Of a DNA stretch of 64,000 nucleotides, positions 11,689-20,468 are shown in pieces. Origin of the DNA: Gallionellaceae bacterium. Lineage in GTDB: Bacteria > Pseudomonadota > Gammaproteobacteria > Burkholderiales > Thiobacillaceae. Where the stretch lies: contig JAQTLN010000021.1 in NCBI GenBank assembly GCA_028714875.1, forward strand, positions 1 through 64,000, given 5' to 3'. Numbering within the stretch: the first letter of the stretch is position 1; each line of letters starts with the position of its first letter. A program made the translations under genes and the position numbers. Below the pieces are notes generated by a model. The model was not told the origin of the DNA. It worked only from the letters and a program-made list of their open reading frames with translations, and did no database searches.

Positions 11689-12432
11689 ATGCCGCGTTTC
11701 TATTGTGATCTCCCTCTCGTGACCGGCCACCTTGTCGCGTTGCCCGACGCGGTGGCGCGCCATGCCGTCGGCGTCCTGCGTCTGCGTGCCGGCGAAGCCG
11801 TGGTGCTGTTCAACGGCGACGGGGCCGAATACCACGGCATGCTGGAGAACGTGGGTGGCAAGGGCGCGTCCGTGCGTCTTGCCAGTCGCCATGAACCGGA
11901 GCGGGAATCGCCGCTCCTGGTGCATCTGGCGCAAGGCATTTCCAGCGGCGAACGCATGGATTACACCCTTCAGAAAGCGGTGGAACTGGGAGTGTCCGCG
12001 ATCCAGCCCCTGACCATGCGACGCACCGTAGTGCGCCTTTCCGCCGACAAGGCGATCAAGCGGCGCGCGCACTGGCAAGGCGTGGTGCATTCCGCCTGCG
12101 AGCAGTGCGGGCGCAACCTATTGCCGCCGGTGGCCGAGATACAGGAATTCGTGGCCTGGGTGCGGACACTCTCCCCTCCCCCCTCGGGGGAGGGGAGGCT
12201 GCGTTTGCTGCTCGATCCGGAAGGCGATCTCTGTCTGCGTGACCTACCGCCCCCGACCTTGCCCATCCTGCTGCTCGCCGGCCCGGAAGGCGGCTTCGAT
12301 CCGGCCGAGCGCAAACTGGCGCGCGCCGCCGGATTTCACGGCCTGCGCCTGGGACCGCGCGTGCTGCGCACGGAAACGGCGGCGCTGGCGGCGCTGGCCG
12401 CGATGCAGGCGATATGGGGGGATTTTCGCTGA
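11689..12432 (+). CDS. rsmE: 16S rRNA (uracil-1498-N3)-methyltransferase
   Basis: MPRFYCDLPLVTGHLVALPDAVARHAVGVLRLRAGEAVVLFNGDG...LLAGPEGGFDPAE...GLRLGPRVLRTETAALAALAAMQAIWGDFR. Confidence 0.93.
   Translation: MPRFYCDLPLVTGHLVALPDAVARHAVGVLRLRAGEAVVLFNGDGAEYHGMLENVGGKGASVRLASRHEPERESPLLVHLAQGISSGERMDYTLQKAVELGVSAIQPLTMRRTVVRLSADKAIKRRAHWQGVVHSACEQCGRNLLPPVAEIQEFVAWVRTLSPPPSGEGRLRLLLDPEGDLCLRDLPPPTLPILLLAGPEGGFDPAERKLARAAGFHGLRLGPRVLRTETAALAALAAMQAIWGDFR
12169..12198. repeat. Palindromic CTCTCCCC...GGGGAGGGGAGG repeat inside rsmE
   Basis: CTCTCCCCTCCCCCCTCGGGGGAGGGGAGG translated in frame as LSPPPSGEG. Confidence 0.75.
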
Positions 12433-12438
12433 CGGAAA

Positions 12439-12522
12439 GTAGGATGTGGTGAGCGCGGCGAACCGCATCAAATAGCAACGCAACCGTGATAGATGCGGTT
12501 CGCCGGGCTCACCACATCCTAC
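12439..12522. repeat. Dispersed palindrome, GTAGGATGTGGTGAGCG family, copy 1
   Basis: GTAGGATGTGGTGAGCGCGGCGAACCGCATC...GATGCGGTTCGCCGGGCTCACCACATCCTAC; related copies at 18350, 37591, 42149 and 55753. Confidence 0.85.
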
Positions 12523-12645
12523 GCAGGCTGGCGGCGATGCAGGCGGTGTGGGGCGATTTCAAGTAGTAGTCTGCCCGCCCGCCTCAAGTTTTCCAGTGTT
12601 CCGCCGTAACATCGCAAGCATTTTGAAAATTCTGGAATCGTAGTC

Positions 12646-13977
12646 ATGACAAAAACGGTCACGGCAAAGGAGGCGAGCGCTACCGCCTTCGTCGAATGGT
12701 TTCGCGCGGCCGCGCCCTATATCCATGCGTTTCGCGACAAGACCTTTGTGCTGGCCTTCGGCGGCGACGCGATGTTGCGCGAGGATTTTGTCGATCTGGT
12801 CTACGACATCAACCTGCTCAACGCGCTCGGCGTGCGCCTGGTGCTGGTACATGGGGTGCGGCCGCAGGTGGAAGAACGCCTGACGGGTGAGGCGCAATAT
12901 GTGCGCGGTCGCCGGGTAACCGACGCCGATGCCCTGGAGCACGTCAAGGACGCGGTCGGCTCGGTGCGCGTGGATATCGAAAGCATGCTCTCCGTCGGCC
13001 TACCCAACACCCCGATGGCTGGCGCCGAGATTCGCGTCGCCTCCGGTAATTACGTCACCGCGCAGCCCGCCGGCGTGGTCGATGGTGTCGATCTGCTGTT
13101 CACCGGCGAGGTGCGCAAGATCGCCGTCGCTCCCATCCGCGACCGCCTCGATGCCGGCGAGATCGTCCTGCTCTCGCCGATCGGCTATTCCCCCACCGGA
13201 GAAGTGTTCAACCTGACCCTGGAAGAAGTGGCCACCCAGGCCGCCATCGCGCTGGTGGCGGACAAACTGGTGTTCATCCTAGACCACGGCGACACCGTCG
13301 ATGGCAAAGGCCGCCGCATCAACCGGGTCACCGCCGCGCAGGTGCCCAAGCTGCTGCGTGACCTGCCGGACGGCGACATGGCGCTGTATCTCCCGCACGC
13401 CGCGCATGCCTGCAAGAAAGGCGTGGCCAAGGTGCATCTGGTCAGCGCGGATGTCGATGGCGCCCTGCTCATGGAGCTGTTCACTCATGCCGGTGTCGGC
13501 ACCATGGTCACGCGCCAGTCGGTGGAAAGCCTGCGCCCGGCCAGCATCGACGATGTTGGCGGCATCCTCTCGGTGATCGAACCTCTGGAGGCCGACGGCA
13601 TCCTGGTGCGGCGCTCGCGCGAGTTGCTGGAACAGGAGGTGGAACAGTTTTTCGTCGATGAACTGGATGGCCGCATCGTCGGCTGCGTGGCGCTCTACCC
13701 GTTCCCGGAAGCCCAGGCGGCGGAAATGGCCTGCCTCGCGGTGGCGCCGGGATTCCAGCGCGGTGGGCGTGGCGATGCCCTGCTCGCCGCCGTCGAGGAC
13801 GCCGCGCGCGAACTCGGCCTGACCCAGTTGTTCGTGCTCACCACGCGCACCGCGCACTGGTTCATCGAACGCGGCTTTGCTCTCGGTGGCCCGGAAGATC
13901 TGCCGGCGCCGCGCCAGGCCATGTACAACTGGCAACGGCGCTCCAAGGTGCTGGTGAAGCGGCTGGAGGGAGAATGA
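12646..13977 (+). CDS. argA: Amino-acid N-acetyltransferase (N-acetylglutamate synthase)
   Basis: 443 aa: N-terminal amino-acid kinase domain (FVLAFGGDAML) plus C-terminal GNAT (CLAVAPGFQRGGRGDALLAAVE). Confidence 0.94.
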   Translation: MTKTVTAKEASATAFVEWFRAAAPYIHAFRDKTFVLAFGGDAMLREDFVDLVYDINLLNALGVRLVLVHGVRPQVEERLTGEAQYVRGRRVTDADALEHVKDAVGSVRVDIESMLSVGLPNTPMAGAEIRVASGNYVTAQPAGVVDGVDLLFTGEVRKIAVAPIRDRLDAGEIVLLSPIGYSPTGEVFNLTLEEVATQAAIALVADKLVFILDHGDTVDGKGRRINRVTAAQVPKLLRDLPDGDMALYLPHAAHACKKGVAKVHLVSADVDGALLMELFTHAGVGTMVTRQSVESLRPASIDDVGGILSVIEPLEADGILVRRSRELLEQEVEQFFVDELDGRIVGCVALYPFPEAQAAEMACLAVAPGFQRGGRGDALLAAVEDAARELGLTQLFVLTTRTAHWFIERGFALGGPEDLPAPRQAMYNWQRRSKVLVKRLEGE

Positions 13978-14792
13978 CCCGCCTGCTCGTCTTCTGCCTG
14001 TGTCTGCTTGGATATTCCACGCATGCCGCCGCCGCGTTCACGCTGGGCGTCCTGCCCATCCACAGCGCGCGGGTATTGGCGGAGCGTTACGAGCCGCTGC
14101 GCGCGTACCTGGAAAAGCAACTGAAGCAGCCGGTGCGGGTCGAAAGCGCGGTGGATTTCGCGCGCTTCCAGGCGCGCACCCTGAACGGCGATTTCGACCT
14201 CACCCTCACCCCCTCGCATTTCGCGCGCCTGGCGCAAAAGGACGCTGGGTTCCAGACGCTCGCGCAGCTCACGCCGGACCATGACGCCCTGCTGGTCACT
14301 TCGTCCGATCGCCCGCTGGATAGGATCGACGACCTGCGTGGCAAGAAGCTGGCGGTGATCGACCGCCTCGCCGTCACCGTCATGGCCACCTTGAGCTATC
14401 TCGATGAACAGGGGCTGGAGGCCGACCGTGACTATGTCGTCACGGAACACCGCACCCACGCCAGCGCGGTCTATTCGCTGATCACCGGCCTGGCCGCCGC
14501 CGCCGTCACCACCAGCCAGGGCATGTTGCAGATTCCCGAGTATCTGCGGCGCAAGCTGGTGGTGCGCAAGCACATCGCCGACATTCCCGCTTTCGTGTTC
14601 CTGGCCCGGCCCGATGTGCCGCGCGCCAAAGCCGAACACCTGAAAACGTTGTTGCTGGAATTTCCCGCCACGGCCGAAGGTGGCGAGTTCCTGAGCAGCA
14701 TTGGCTACACTACCGTGGTCGCGGCCAGTGAAACACGTTTGAAGCGCGCGGATGCCTACCTCAAGGCCACGCGCAAGGCTCTGACACCCTGA
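13974..14792 (+). CDS. PhnD-like phosphate/phosphonate periplasmic substrate-binding protein
   Basis: Signal peptide, then FTLGVLPIHSARVLAERYEPLRAYLEKQLKQPVRVESAVDFARFQARTLNGDFDLTLTPSHFARLA; ATG overlaps the argA stop. Confidence 0.85.
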   Translation: MTRLLVFCLCLLGYSTHAAAAFTLGVLPIHSARVLAERYEPLRAYLEKQLKQPVRVESAVDFARFQARTLNGDFDLTLTPSHFARLAQKDAGFQTLAQLTPDHDALLVTSSDRPLDRIDDLRGKKLAVIDRLAVTVMATLSYLDEQGLEADRDYVVTEHRTHASAVYSLITGLAAAAVTTSQGMLQIPEYLRRKLVVRKHIADIPAFVFLARPDVPRAKAEHLKTLLLEFPATAEGGEFLSSIGYTTVVAASETRLKRADAYLKATRKALTP

Positions 14793-14915
14793 CGGGCGGG
14801 GCGATAGACCGCCGCCACTGATCATGCTCGACCCGCACCCCGCGCGCTCCCTCAACCCCAACCCCTCTATTCGCGGTCGCGGGGCGCTTCGAGCGTCGCG
14901 TTCGCGACCTTCACG

Positions 14916-17330
14916 TTGATGCGCCGCTATCTGCACCCGCCGCTCTGGCTCAAGCTCACGCTCGCGGGCCTGCTGGTGGAAGCCTTGATCCTGGGCCTGC
15001 TGGTATTCAGCAATGTGCGCCTGACCGAGGAAGAACTCATCCGCAAAACCCGGCTACGGGTGGAAAGCGCGACGCCTCTGCTCAATGCCGCGCTGGCGCC
15101 ACATCTGTTGCAGCGCGACTACGGCGCGCTGCAAGAAGTTCTCAGTGAAGCGCGCGGCAACAACGCCTATCGCTACCTGGTACTGCTGGGTCCGGATGGG
15201 CATCGCCTGGCCGCCTCCGGCCTGGGTGCCGAGGAGGCGCTGCCGCCGGCGGATGAACGGCTGAGCGCGGATGATCCGGTATACAACACCATGATCCCCA
15301 TTCGTCTCGCCGGCACTGAATACGGGCGCTTGTATTTCGGCATTTCCACCGGCTTTCTCGTTGAAGCGCGCGCGCGCGTGCTGCGCCAGGGCGTCTATGC
15401 CGGCCTGGCGGCGGTACTGTCGACCTTTCTCACCCTGTCGCTGATCGGCTACCTGTTGACCCGCAGGCTGGCGCTGCTCACCGAGGCCAGCCGGGCGCTC
15501 GCCGCCGGCGATTTCACGGCCCGGCTGCCCGCGCCCGCGCTCGACGAAGTGGGGCGTCTCGCCACAGCCTTCCAGGAAATGGCGCGGCAACTGCACAGCC
15601 GCATTACGGCGTTGCGGGAATCGGAAACCCATACGCAAACTTACCTGGCTGAGTCGGAAGCCGAACATGCCCGCCTGCAAGCCCTGCTCTCGGCGATGAA
15701 TCTGGGCATTCTGTTCGTCGCGGCGGATGGCCGCGTGGTCTATCACAACCCCGCGTTCAACCGCCTCTGGCTGATCCCGGAAACGGAGTCTCTGGTGGGC
15801 TGGGAGCCAAGCGTGGTGTTCGCTCGCGGCGGCTGCCAACTAGTGCAACCCAAGGCGTTCGCCGATCACATCGAGACCATCCTGGGCGGGCGCGAACAGG
15901 GGGAAAGCCTGGACTTCATGGTGAAGGACGGCCGCATCGCCACCCAGTTGAGTTACCCGGTATTCGAGCGCGACGGCCGCTTCATCGGCCATCTCTGGAT
16001 TTACGAGGACGTCACGCGCGAACGCCAGACCGCCGAACAACTGCTCTACCTGGCGGAACGCGATTCGCTCACCGGCCTGTTCAACCGGCACCGCTTCCAG
16101 ATCGAGCTGGAGCGCACGCTGGCCGAAACCGTGCGCCAGGACAGTCCCACGGCGCTGCTCTATTTCGACCTCGACGAGTTCAAGGCGATCAACGACCATT
16201 TCGGCCATACCGTCGGCGATGCCTTGCTGATCCGCGTGGCAGGCGAGGTTTCCGGCCTCATCCGCAAGAACGAGATGCTGTTTCGCCTGGGTGGCGACGA
16301 ATTCGCCTTGCTCCTGCCCTACGCGGAAGAAGCCCAGGCGCAAGCCCTGGCCGAACGCGTCGTGCGCGCCATCGCCGCGATTCCCTTCCGCTTCGATGGC
16401 CGCACCCTGCATATCTCCTCCAGCCTGGGGATCGCCCTTTACCCGTTGCATGCCGCCGACCAGGACCAACTGGTGGCCTGCGCCGACGCCGCCATGTACC
16501 AGGCCAAGCAAGCCGGCAAGAACACCTGGCGCCTGTATCGCGCCGATCTCGACACCGCCCCGGAAATGGTCAACCGTCTGTCCTGGAACGAGCGCTTGGC
16601 GCGCGCGCTCGGCAATAACCTGTTCGAATTGCATTTCCAGGGCGTCTATGGCGTGCGCGACCGCAAGCTTTGCCACCTGGAAGCCCTGATTCGCCTGCGT
16701 GACGAAACCACGGGCGAACTGATCGCTCCCGGCCAGTTCATCCCGGTGGCGGAAAAGAGCAACAAAATTCTGGAAATCGACCGCTGGGTGTTGGCCCAGG
16801 TGGCGCGCCTGCTCGCCAGCCAAGCGGCGGGACCGGCCATCGCCGTGAATATTTCCGGCCGTTCCTTCGACGACCCCGGACTGCCCGGCTACATCGCCGA
16901 CCTCCTGCATAGCCAGAACATCAACCCGGCACGCCTGCTGATCGAAGTCACAGAAACCGCCGCCGTATCCGATCTAACCGATGCCCAGCGTTTCATCGGC
17001 GCCCTGCGGGCGACCGGCTGCGGCGTCTGCCTCGACGACTTCGGCGCCGGTTTCGCTTCCTTCGCCTACCTCAAGCACATTCGCGTCGACACCATCAAGC
17101 TCGACGGCATGTTCATCCGTGACTTGCCGCGCGACCACGAAAATCAGGTGTTCGTGCGCGGCATGGTGGAAGTCGCGCGTGGCCTCGGCAAGCGCACGGT
17201 GGCGGAATTCGTGGAAGACGAAGCGACGTTGAACCTGTTGGTCGACCTCGGTGTCGATATGGCCCAGGGCTACCATCTCGACCGTCCTCAGGCCGATCAC
17301 CCGGCGCTGCGGCGGGGAGTGGAGGCATGA
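14916..17330 (+). CDS. Membrane HAMP-PAS-GGDEF-EAL protein (c-di-GMP turnover)
   Basis: 804 aa; TM segments, HAMP-like region, RLGGDEFALLLPY, LEALIRLRDE, DDFGAGFASFAYLK. Confidence 0.93.
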   Translation: MMRRYLHPPLWLKLTLAGLLVEALILGLLVFSNVRLTEEELIRKTRLRVESATPLLNAALAPHLLQRDYGALQEVLSEARGNNAYRYLVLLGPDGHRLAASGLGAEEALPPADERLSADDPVYNTMIPIRLAGTEYGRLYFGISTGFLVEARARVLRQGVYAGLAAVLSTFLTLSLIGYLLTRRLALLTEASRALAAGDFTARLPAPALDEVGRLATAFQEMARQLHSRITALRESETHTQTYLAESEAEHARLQALLSAMNLGILFVAADGRVVYHNPAFNRLWLIPETESLVGWEPSVVFARGGCQLVQPKAFADHIETILGGREQGESLDFMVKDGRIATQLSYPVFERDGRFIGHLWIYEDVTRERQTAEQLLYLAERDSLTGLFNRHRFQIELERTLAETVRQDSPTALLYFDLDEFKAINDHFGHTVGDALLIRVAGEVSGLIRKNEMLFRLGGDEFALLLPYAEEAQAQALAERVVRAIAAIPFRFDGRTLHISSSLGIALYPLHAADQDQLVACADAAMYQAKQAGKNTWRLYRADLDTAPEMVNRLSWNERLARALGNNLFELHFQGVYGVRDRKLCHLEALIRLRDETTGELIAPGQFIPVAEKSNKILEIDRWVLAQVARLLASQAAGPAIAVNISGRSFDDPGLPGYIADLLHSQNINPARLLIEVTETAAVSDLTDAQRFIGALRATGCGVCLDDFGAGFASFAYLKHIRVDTIKLDGMFIRDLPRDHENQVFVRGMVEVARGLGKRTVAEFVEDEATLNLLVDLGVDMAQGYHLDRPQADHPALRRGVEA

Positions 17331-17339
17331 ACACCCTGT

Positions 17340-17412
17340 GTAGGTTGGGCAAAGCGCGGCGCGCCCAACATTGCGGCGGTTTGTTGGGCACGCCGCGCTT
17401 TGCCCAACCTAC
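17340..17412. repeat. Inverted repeat GTAGGTTGGGCAAAGCGCGGCG...CGCCGCGCTTTGCCCAACCTAC
   Basis: Near-perfect arms; a solo copy occurs at 52053-52086. Confidence 0.85.
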
Positions 17413-17430
17413 TCATTCGAGAGCAAAACC

Positions 17431-18339
17431 ATGAACCCCCTCCAGCAAGACAACGCCGCCACCCTGGCGCGCCTGCATGACCTCGATCGCGCCATCGCCA
17501 GCCACGCTACCTGGCTGGCGCGCTTCAATCGGCAACTGATTTGCCGGGAAGCGGCCAGCGCCGACGACCTGGCCGAGGATGCTCACGCGCGCTGCCGCTT
17601 CGGCGTCTGGTTTTACTCCGCCAACCAGACTGATTTGACGGATGCGGCCAGTCTCGCCGCCATCGAATCCGCGCATCGCTCCATGCACGACATCGCCCGC
17701 CATCTGCTCGCCTGCCAGGCCGCCGGCGAGCCCGTGCCGGGCGATGATTACGACGCCTTCACCGCCATCGCGAGCCAATTCCGGCAATTGCTGCGTCGTC
17801 TTGAACTCGACCTCATGGGCCGCCTCGGCGCGGTGGACAACCTCACCGGGGTATGGAACCGGCAGGCCGTGAATCTGCGCCTGGCGGAGGAGATCGAACG
17901 GGTGCAGCGCACCCACCAGCCCTGCGCCGTCTGCTATGCCGATCTGGACGATTTCGGCCGCTTCAACGAACAGCACGGGCAGCGCCTGGGCGATGCCATG
18001 CTGCAAGCCATCGCCAGTTTCTTCGCCGACCATCTGCGCCGCTACGACACCATATTCCGCATCGGCGGCGAGGAATTCCTGCTCTGCCTGCCCAGCACCG
18101 ACATCATCCAGGCCGGCGTCCTCATCGACCGCCTGCGCGTCAGCCTGGCCGCCCATAGCTTCAATCTGGAAGGCCAGCCGCTGAAGATCACCGCCTCGTT
18201 CGGCGTGGTCGCCCTGGAGCCGGTGTTCTTCATCGATGAAACCCTGGAACGGGTGGAGCGCGCCCAACTCATCGCCAAAGCCGAGGGCGGCAACCAGGTT
18301 TGCGTGTGGCGCGACGAGTGGGAAGAGAGCGGGGCGTAA
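17431..18339 (+). CDS. Diguanylate cyclase with N-terminal CZB (zinc-binding)-like domain, DgcZ-like
   Basis: MNPLQQDNAATLARLHDLDRAIASHATWLARFNRQLIC...CRFGVWFYSA...SAHRSMHDIARHLL then GGDEF domain RIGGEEFLLCLP. Confidence 0.88.
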   Translation: MNPLQQDNAATLARLHDLDRAIASHATWLARFNRQLICREAASADDLAEDAHARCRFGVWFYSANQTDLTDAASLAAIESAHRSMHDIARHLLACQAAGEPVPGDDYDAFTAIASQFRQLLRRLELDLMGRLGAVDNLTGVWNRQAVNLRLAEEIERVQRTHQPCAVCYADLDDFGRFNEQHGQRLGDAMLQAIASFFADHLRRYDTIFRIGGEEFLLCLPSTDIIQAGVLIDRLRVSLAAHSFNLEGQPLKITASFGVVALEPVFFIDETLERVERAQLIAKAEGGNQVCVWRDEWEESGA

Positions 18340-18349
18340 TTCGTAGACC

Positions 18350-18426
18350 GTAGGATGTGGTGAGCGTAGCGAACGAACCGCATCATTCATCAGGTGATGC
18401 GGTTCGTTACGCTCACCACATCCTAC
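18350..18426. repeat. Dispersed palindrome, GTAGGATG family, copy 2
   Basis: GTAGGATGTGGTGAGCGTAGCGAACGAACCGCATC...GATGCGGTTCGTTACGCTCACCACATCCTAC; overlaps the mshN stop codon. Confidence 0.85.
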
Positions 18427-19502
18427 GGCACCAACTCCGCCGCCTTTTTCGCCGCGAATTCCCGCACTTCCGCGCCGAGCTTCGTTTGGAGCGCGCGCTG
18501 GTAAGCGGCGGCGGCGTCCGGGCGTTGCCCGGTCTGCTCCAGCGACACGGCCAGGCCGATCCACCAGGGGCCGTGGTTCGGATTCAAACGCGCGGCTTCT
18601 CGATAGGCTTGTGCCGCTTCCTCCGGCTGGCCGGACTTGCCCAGGACGCCGGCATAAAGCCCCCAATAGGCGGCATCCGGATTCTTGCCGAGGCCGGCCT
18701 TCAACGTCGCGACGGACTGGCGCAGGTCGCCGCGTTGCAGATAAAGCTGGCCTAAGGCCCGGTTGTACCAGGCGTCATTCGCGTGCAATTGCATGCCTTC
18801 GCGCAGCAGGGTTTCGCCGCGCGCCACATCGTGTGCCATATCGCCGGCTTCCAGGCTCAGGGCAATCAGTGTCTGCCGCGCCTGGCCGTGATTCGGGTCC
18901 AGACGCAGCGCGGCTTCCAGACTTTCCAGCGCCTCGCGCCCGCGACCCTGTTCGATCAGGCGCGCGGCCTGGCGCCAGGCCTGCTCCGCCTGTTCGCGTG
19001 GCGTCTGCGGGTGAACGTCCTTGACGACCTTGGGCTGGCGCGGCTCGGGTAGGTGGGTGTCGAGGCGGGAGGCGATAGCGGCTTCGGCTTTTCTCTCCTC
19101 TCCCTCCGGGGGCGGGGCGGGGGCGGGGGCGCTTCGCTGAAGCTCGCGAGTAGGCTCGTGCTTGGTGGGCTCTGGGGGCGCGGTTTGAGCGGTGGCGCTG
19201 GTACTAACTGTTGCTCCCTCTCCCTCGGGAGGGGAGGGGAGTTCGGGGCTGCTCAGGGTTTCGCTCAAACGCAGTTGTGGGGTGGCGTCCGCCACGGCCA
19301 GTGGCGCGGCGGGGTTTTCCTGGCGCGCGACGGGCCAGAACCACCAGGCGAGGGCAAGGCCGCCGAGTAGCGGCGCGAACAACCAGGGCCAGCGTGGACG
19401 CGCCGGCGTCAAGCTGGTCTGCACCGCCTGCACGCCGGACAGCGGGGTAGGCGCCGTGCCTTTCTGGTCGAGATCCTTGAGGACGCGGTTGATGACGCTC
19501 AT
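18423..19502 (-). CDS. mshN: MSHA biogenesis protein MshN (TPR protein)
   Basis: MSVINRVLKDLDQKG N-terminus, one TM segment, Pro-rich linker, TPR-like C-terminus; position in operon. Confidence 0.82.
   Translation of the reverse strand: MSVINRVLKDLDQKGTAPTPLSGVQAVQTSLTPARPRWPWLFAPLLGGLALAWWFWPVARQENPAAPLAVADATPQLRLSETLSSPELPSPPEGEGATVSTSATAQTAPPEPTKHEPTRELQRSAPAPAPPPEGEERKAEAAIASRLDTHLPEPRQPKVVKDVHPQTPREQAEQAWRQAARLIEQGRGREALESLEAALRLDPNHGQARQTLIALSLEAGDMAHDVARGETLLREGMQLHANDAWYNRALGQLYLQRGDLRQSVATLKAGLGKNPDAAYWGLYAGVLGKSGQPEEAAQAYREAARLNPNHGPWWIGLAVSLEQTGQRPDAAAAYQRALQTKLGAEVREFAAKKAAELVP
19093..19133. repeat. GC-rich palindrome remnant inside the mshN linker
   Basis: CTCTCCTCTCCCTCCGGGGGCGGGGCGGGGGCGGGGGCG, read in frame as APAPAPPPEGEE. 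Confidence 0.55.
19214..19241. repeat. CCCTCTCCCTCGGGAGGGGAGGGGAG palindrome inside the mshN linker
   Basis: Read in frame as SPELPSPPEGEGA. Confidence 0.6.
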
Positions 19503-20338
19503 ACGGGTAGCAGGCGATCAAACAGCGTCAGGCGCGCGCCCGGCGTGTCACGCCCGGCCAGGCGAACATGGCGCGGCGCCACCTGATCGGCGCCTTCACC
19601 GAAGGCCAGCATCAGGGCCTTGTGCGCCAGGATGTTGAGCAGGCGCGGCACGCCCTGGCTGGCGTGGTGCATCTTTTTCGCCGCCGCCGCCTGGAACAGC
19701 GGCCGGGTGGCGCCGGCAAGACCGCCGCGGTGCATCAGGTAGGCCGGGGTTTCCGCGCTGGAGAGCGGCGTGAGCTGGTCATGGAAGGCGATGCGGCTCT
19801 TGATCTGGCGTACCGAAGGGTCGCTCAGGCGTGTATCCAGTTCCGGTTGGCCGAACAGGACGATCTGCAACAATTTGCGTTTCTCCGTTTCCAGATTGGA
19901 AATCAGGCGCAACGCTTCCAGGCTTTCCAACGGGATGGCCTGAGCTTCGTCGATCAGCGCGACGGCGCGGCGGCCGCTCCGCGCCAGTTCCAGTAGCCGT
20001 ATTTCCAGGGCCTTGGTAAGGCCGTAGGCGAGGCTGCGCTTCATGCCGCCACCGAGTTCCGCGAGCAGGGCGTGGTTGAGGGCGGCCGGGGTGAGATGCG
20101 GGTTGGGAATGTAGGCCGTCGCCCAGCGCTCGGCCTCCAGGTGATTGAGCAGGTAGCGGCACAGCAAGGTCTTGCCAGAGCCGACCTCGCCGACGATCTT
20201 GATCAGCCCCTCGCCCGAGTCCAGCGCCACCAGCAGCGTATTGAGCGCGGCCTGGGTGCCGGCGCCGGGAAAGAAATAGCCGGTGTCCGGGGTCAGGCCG
20301 AAGGGGAATTCTTTCAGGCCGAAATGAGCGAGGTACAT
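19499..20338 (-). CDS. mshM: MSHA biogenesis ATPase MshM (ExeA/GspA-like AAA)
   Basis: MYLAHFGLKEFPFGLTPDTGYFFPGAGTQAALNTLLVALDSGEGLIKIVGEVGSGKTLLCRYLL; start at internal ATG 20338. Confidence 0.9.
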   Translation of the reverse strand: MYLAHFGLKEFPFGLTPDTGYFFPGAGTQAALNTLLVALDSGEGLIKIVGEVGSGKTLLCRYLLNHLEAERWATAYIPNPHLTPAALNHALLAELGGGMKRSLAYGLTKALEIRLLELARSGRRAVALIDEAQAIPLESLEALRLISNLETEKRKLLQIVLFGQPELDTRLSDPSVRQIKSRIAFHDQLTPLSSAETPAYLMHRGGLAGATRPLFQAAAAKKMHHASQGVPRLLNILAHKALMLAFGEGADQVAPRHVRLAGRDTPGARLTLFDRLLPV

Positions 20339-20343
20339 CCTGC

Positions 20344-20452
20344 TCCCCCCTTTTCCAAAGGGGGGCCGGGGGGGATTCCTTGGACGTTGGCGCCAGCGCA
20401 AGTCATTTCAAATCCCCCCTGCCCCCCTCTGACAAAGGGGGGTGAAGGGCGC
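20344..20452. repeat. MITE-like paired palindrome (CCCCCTTTTCCAAAGGGGG family) between mshL and mshM
   Basis: CCCCCCTTTTCCAAAGGGGGG...CCCCCCTCTGACAAAGGGGGG, inward paired palindromes. Confidence 0.75.
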
Positions 20453-20468
20453 GTTGCGTGGGCAGCCA

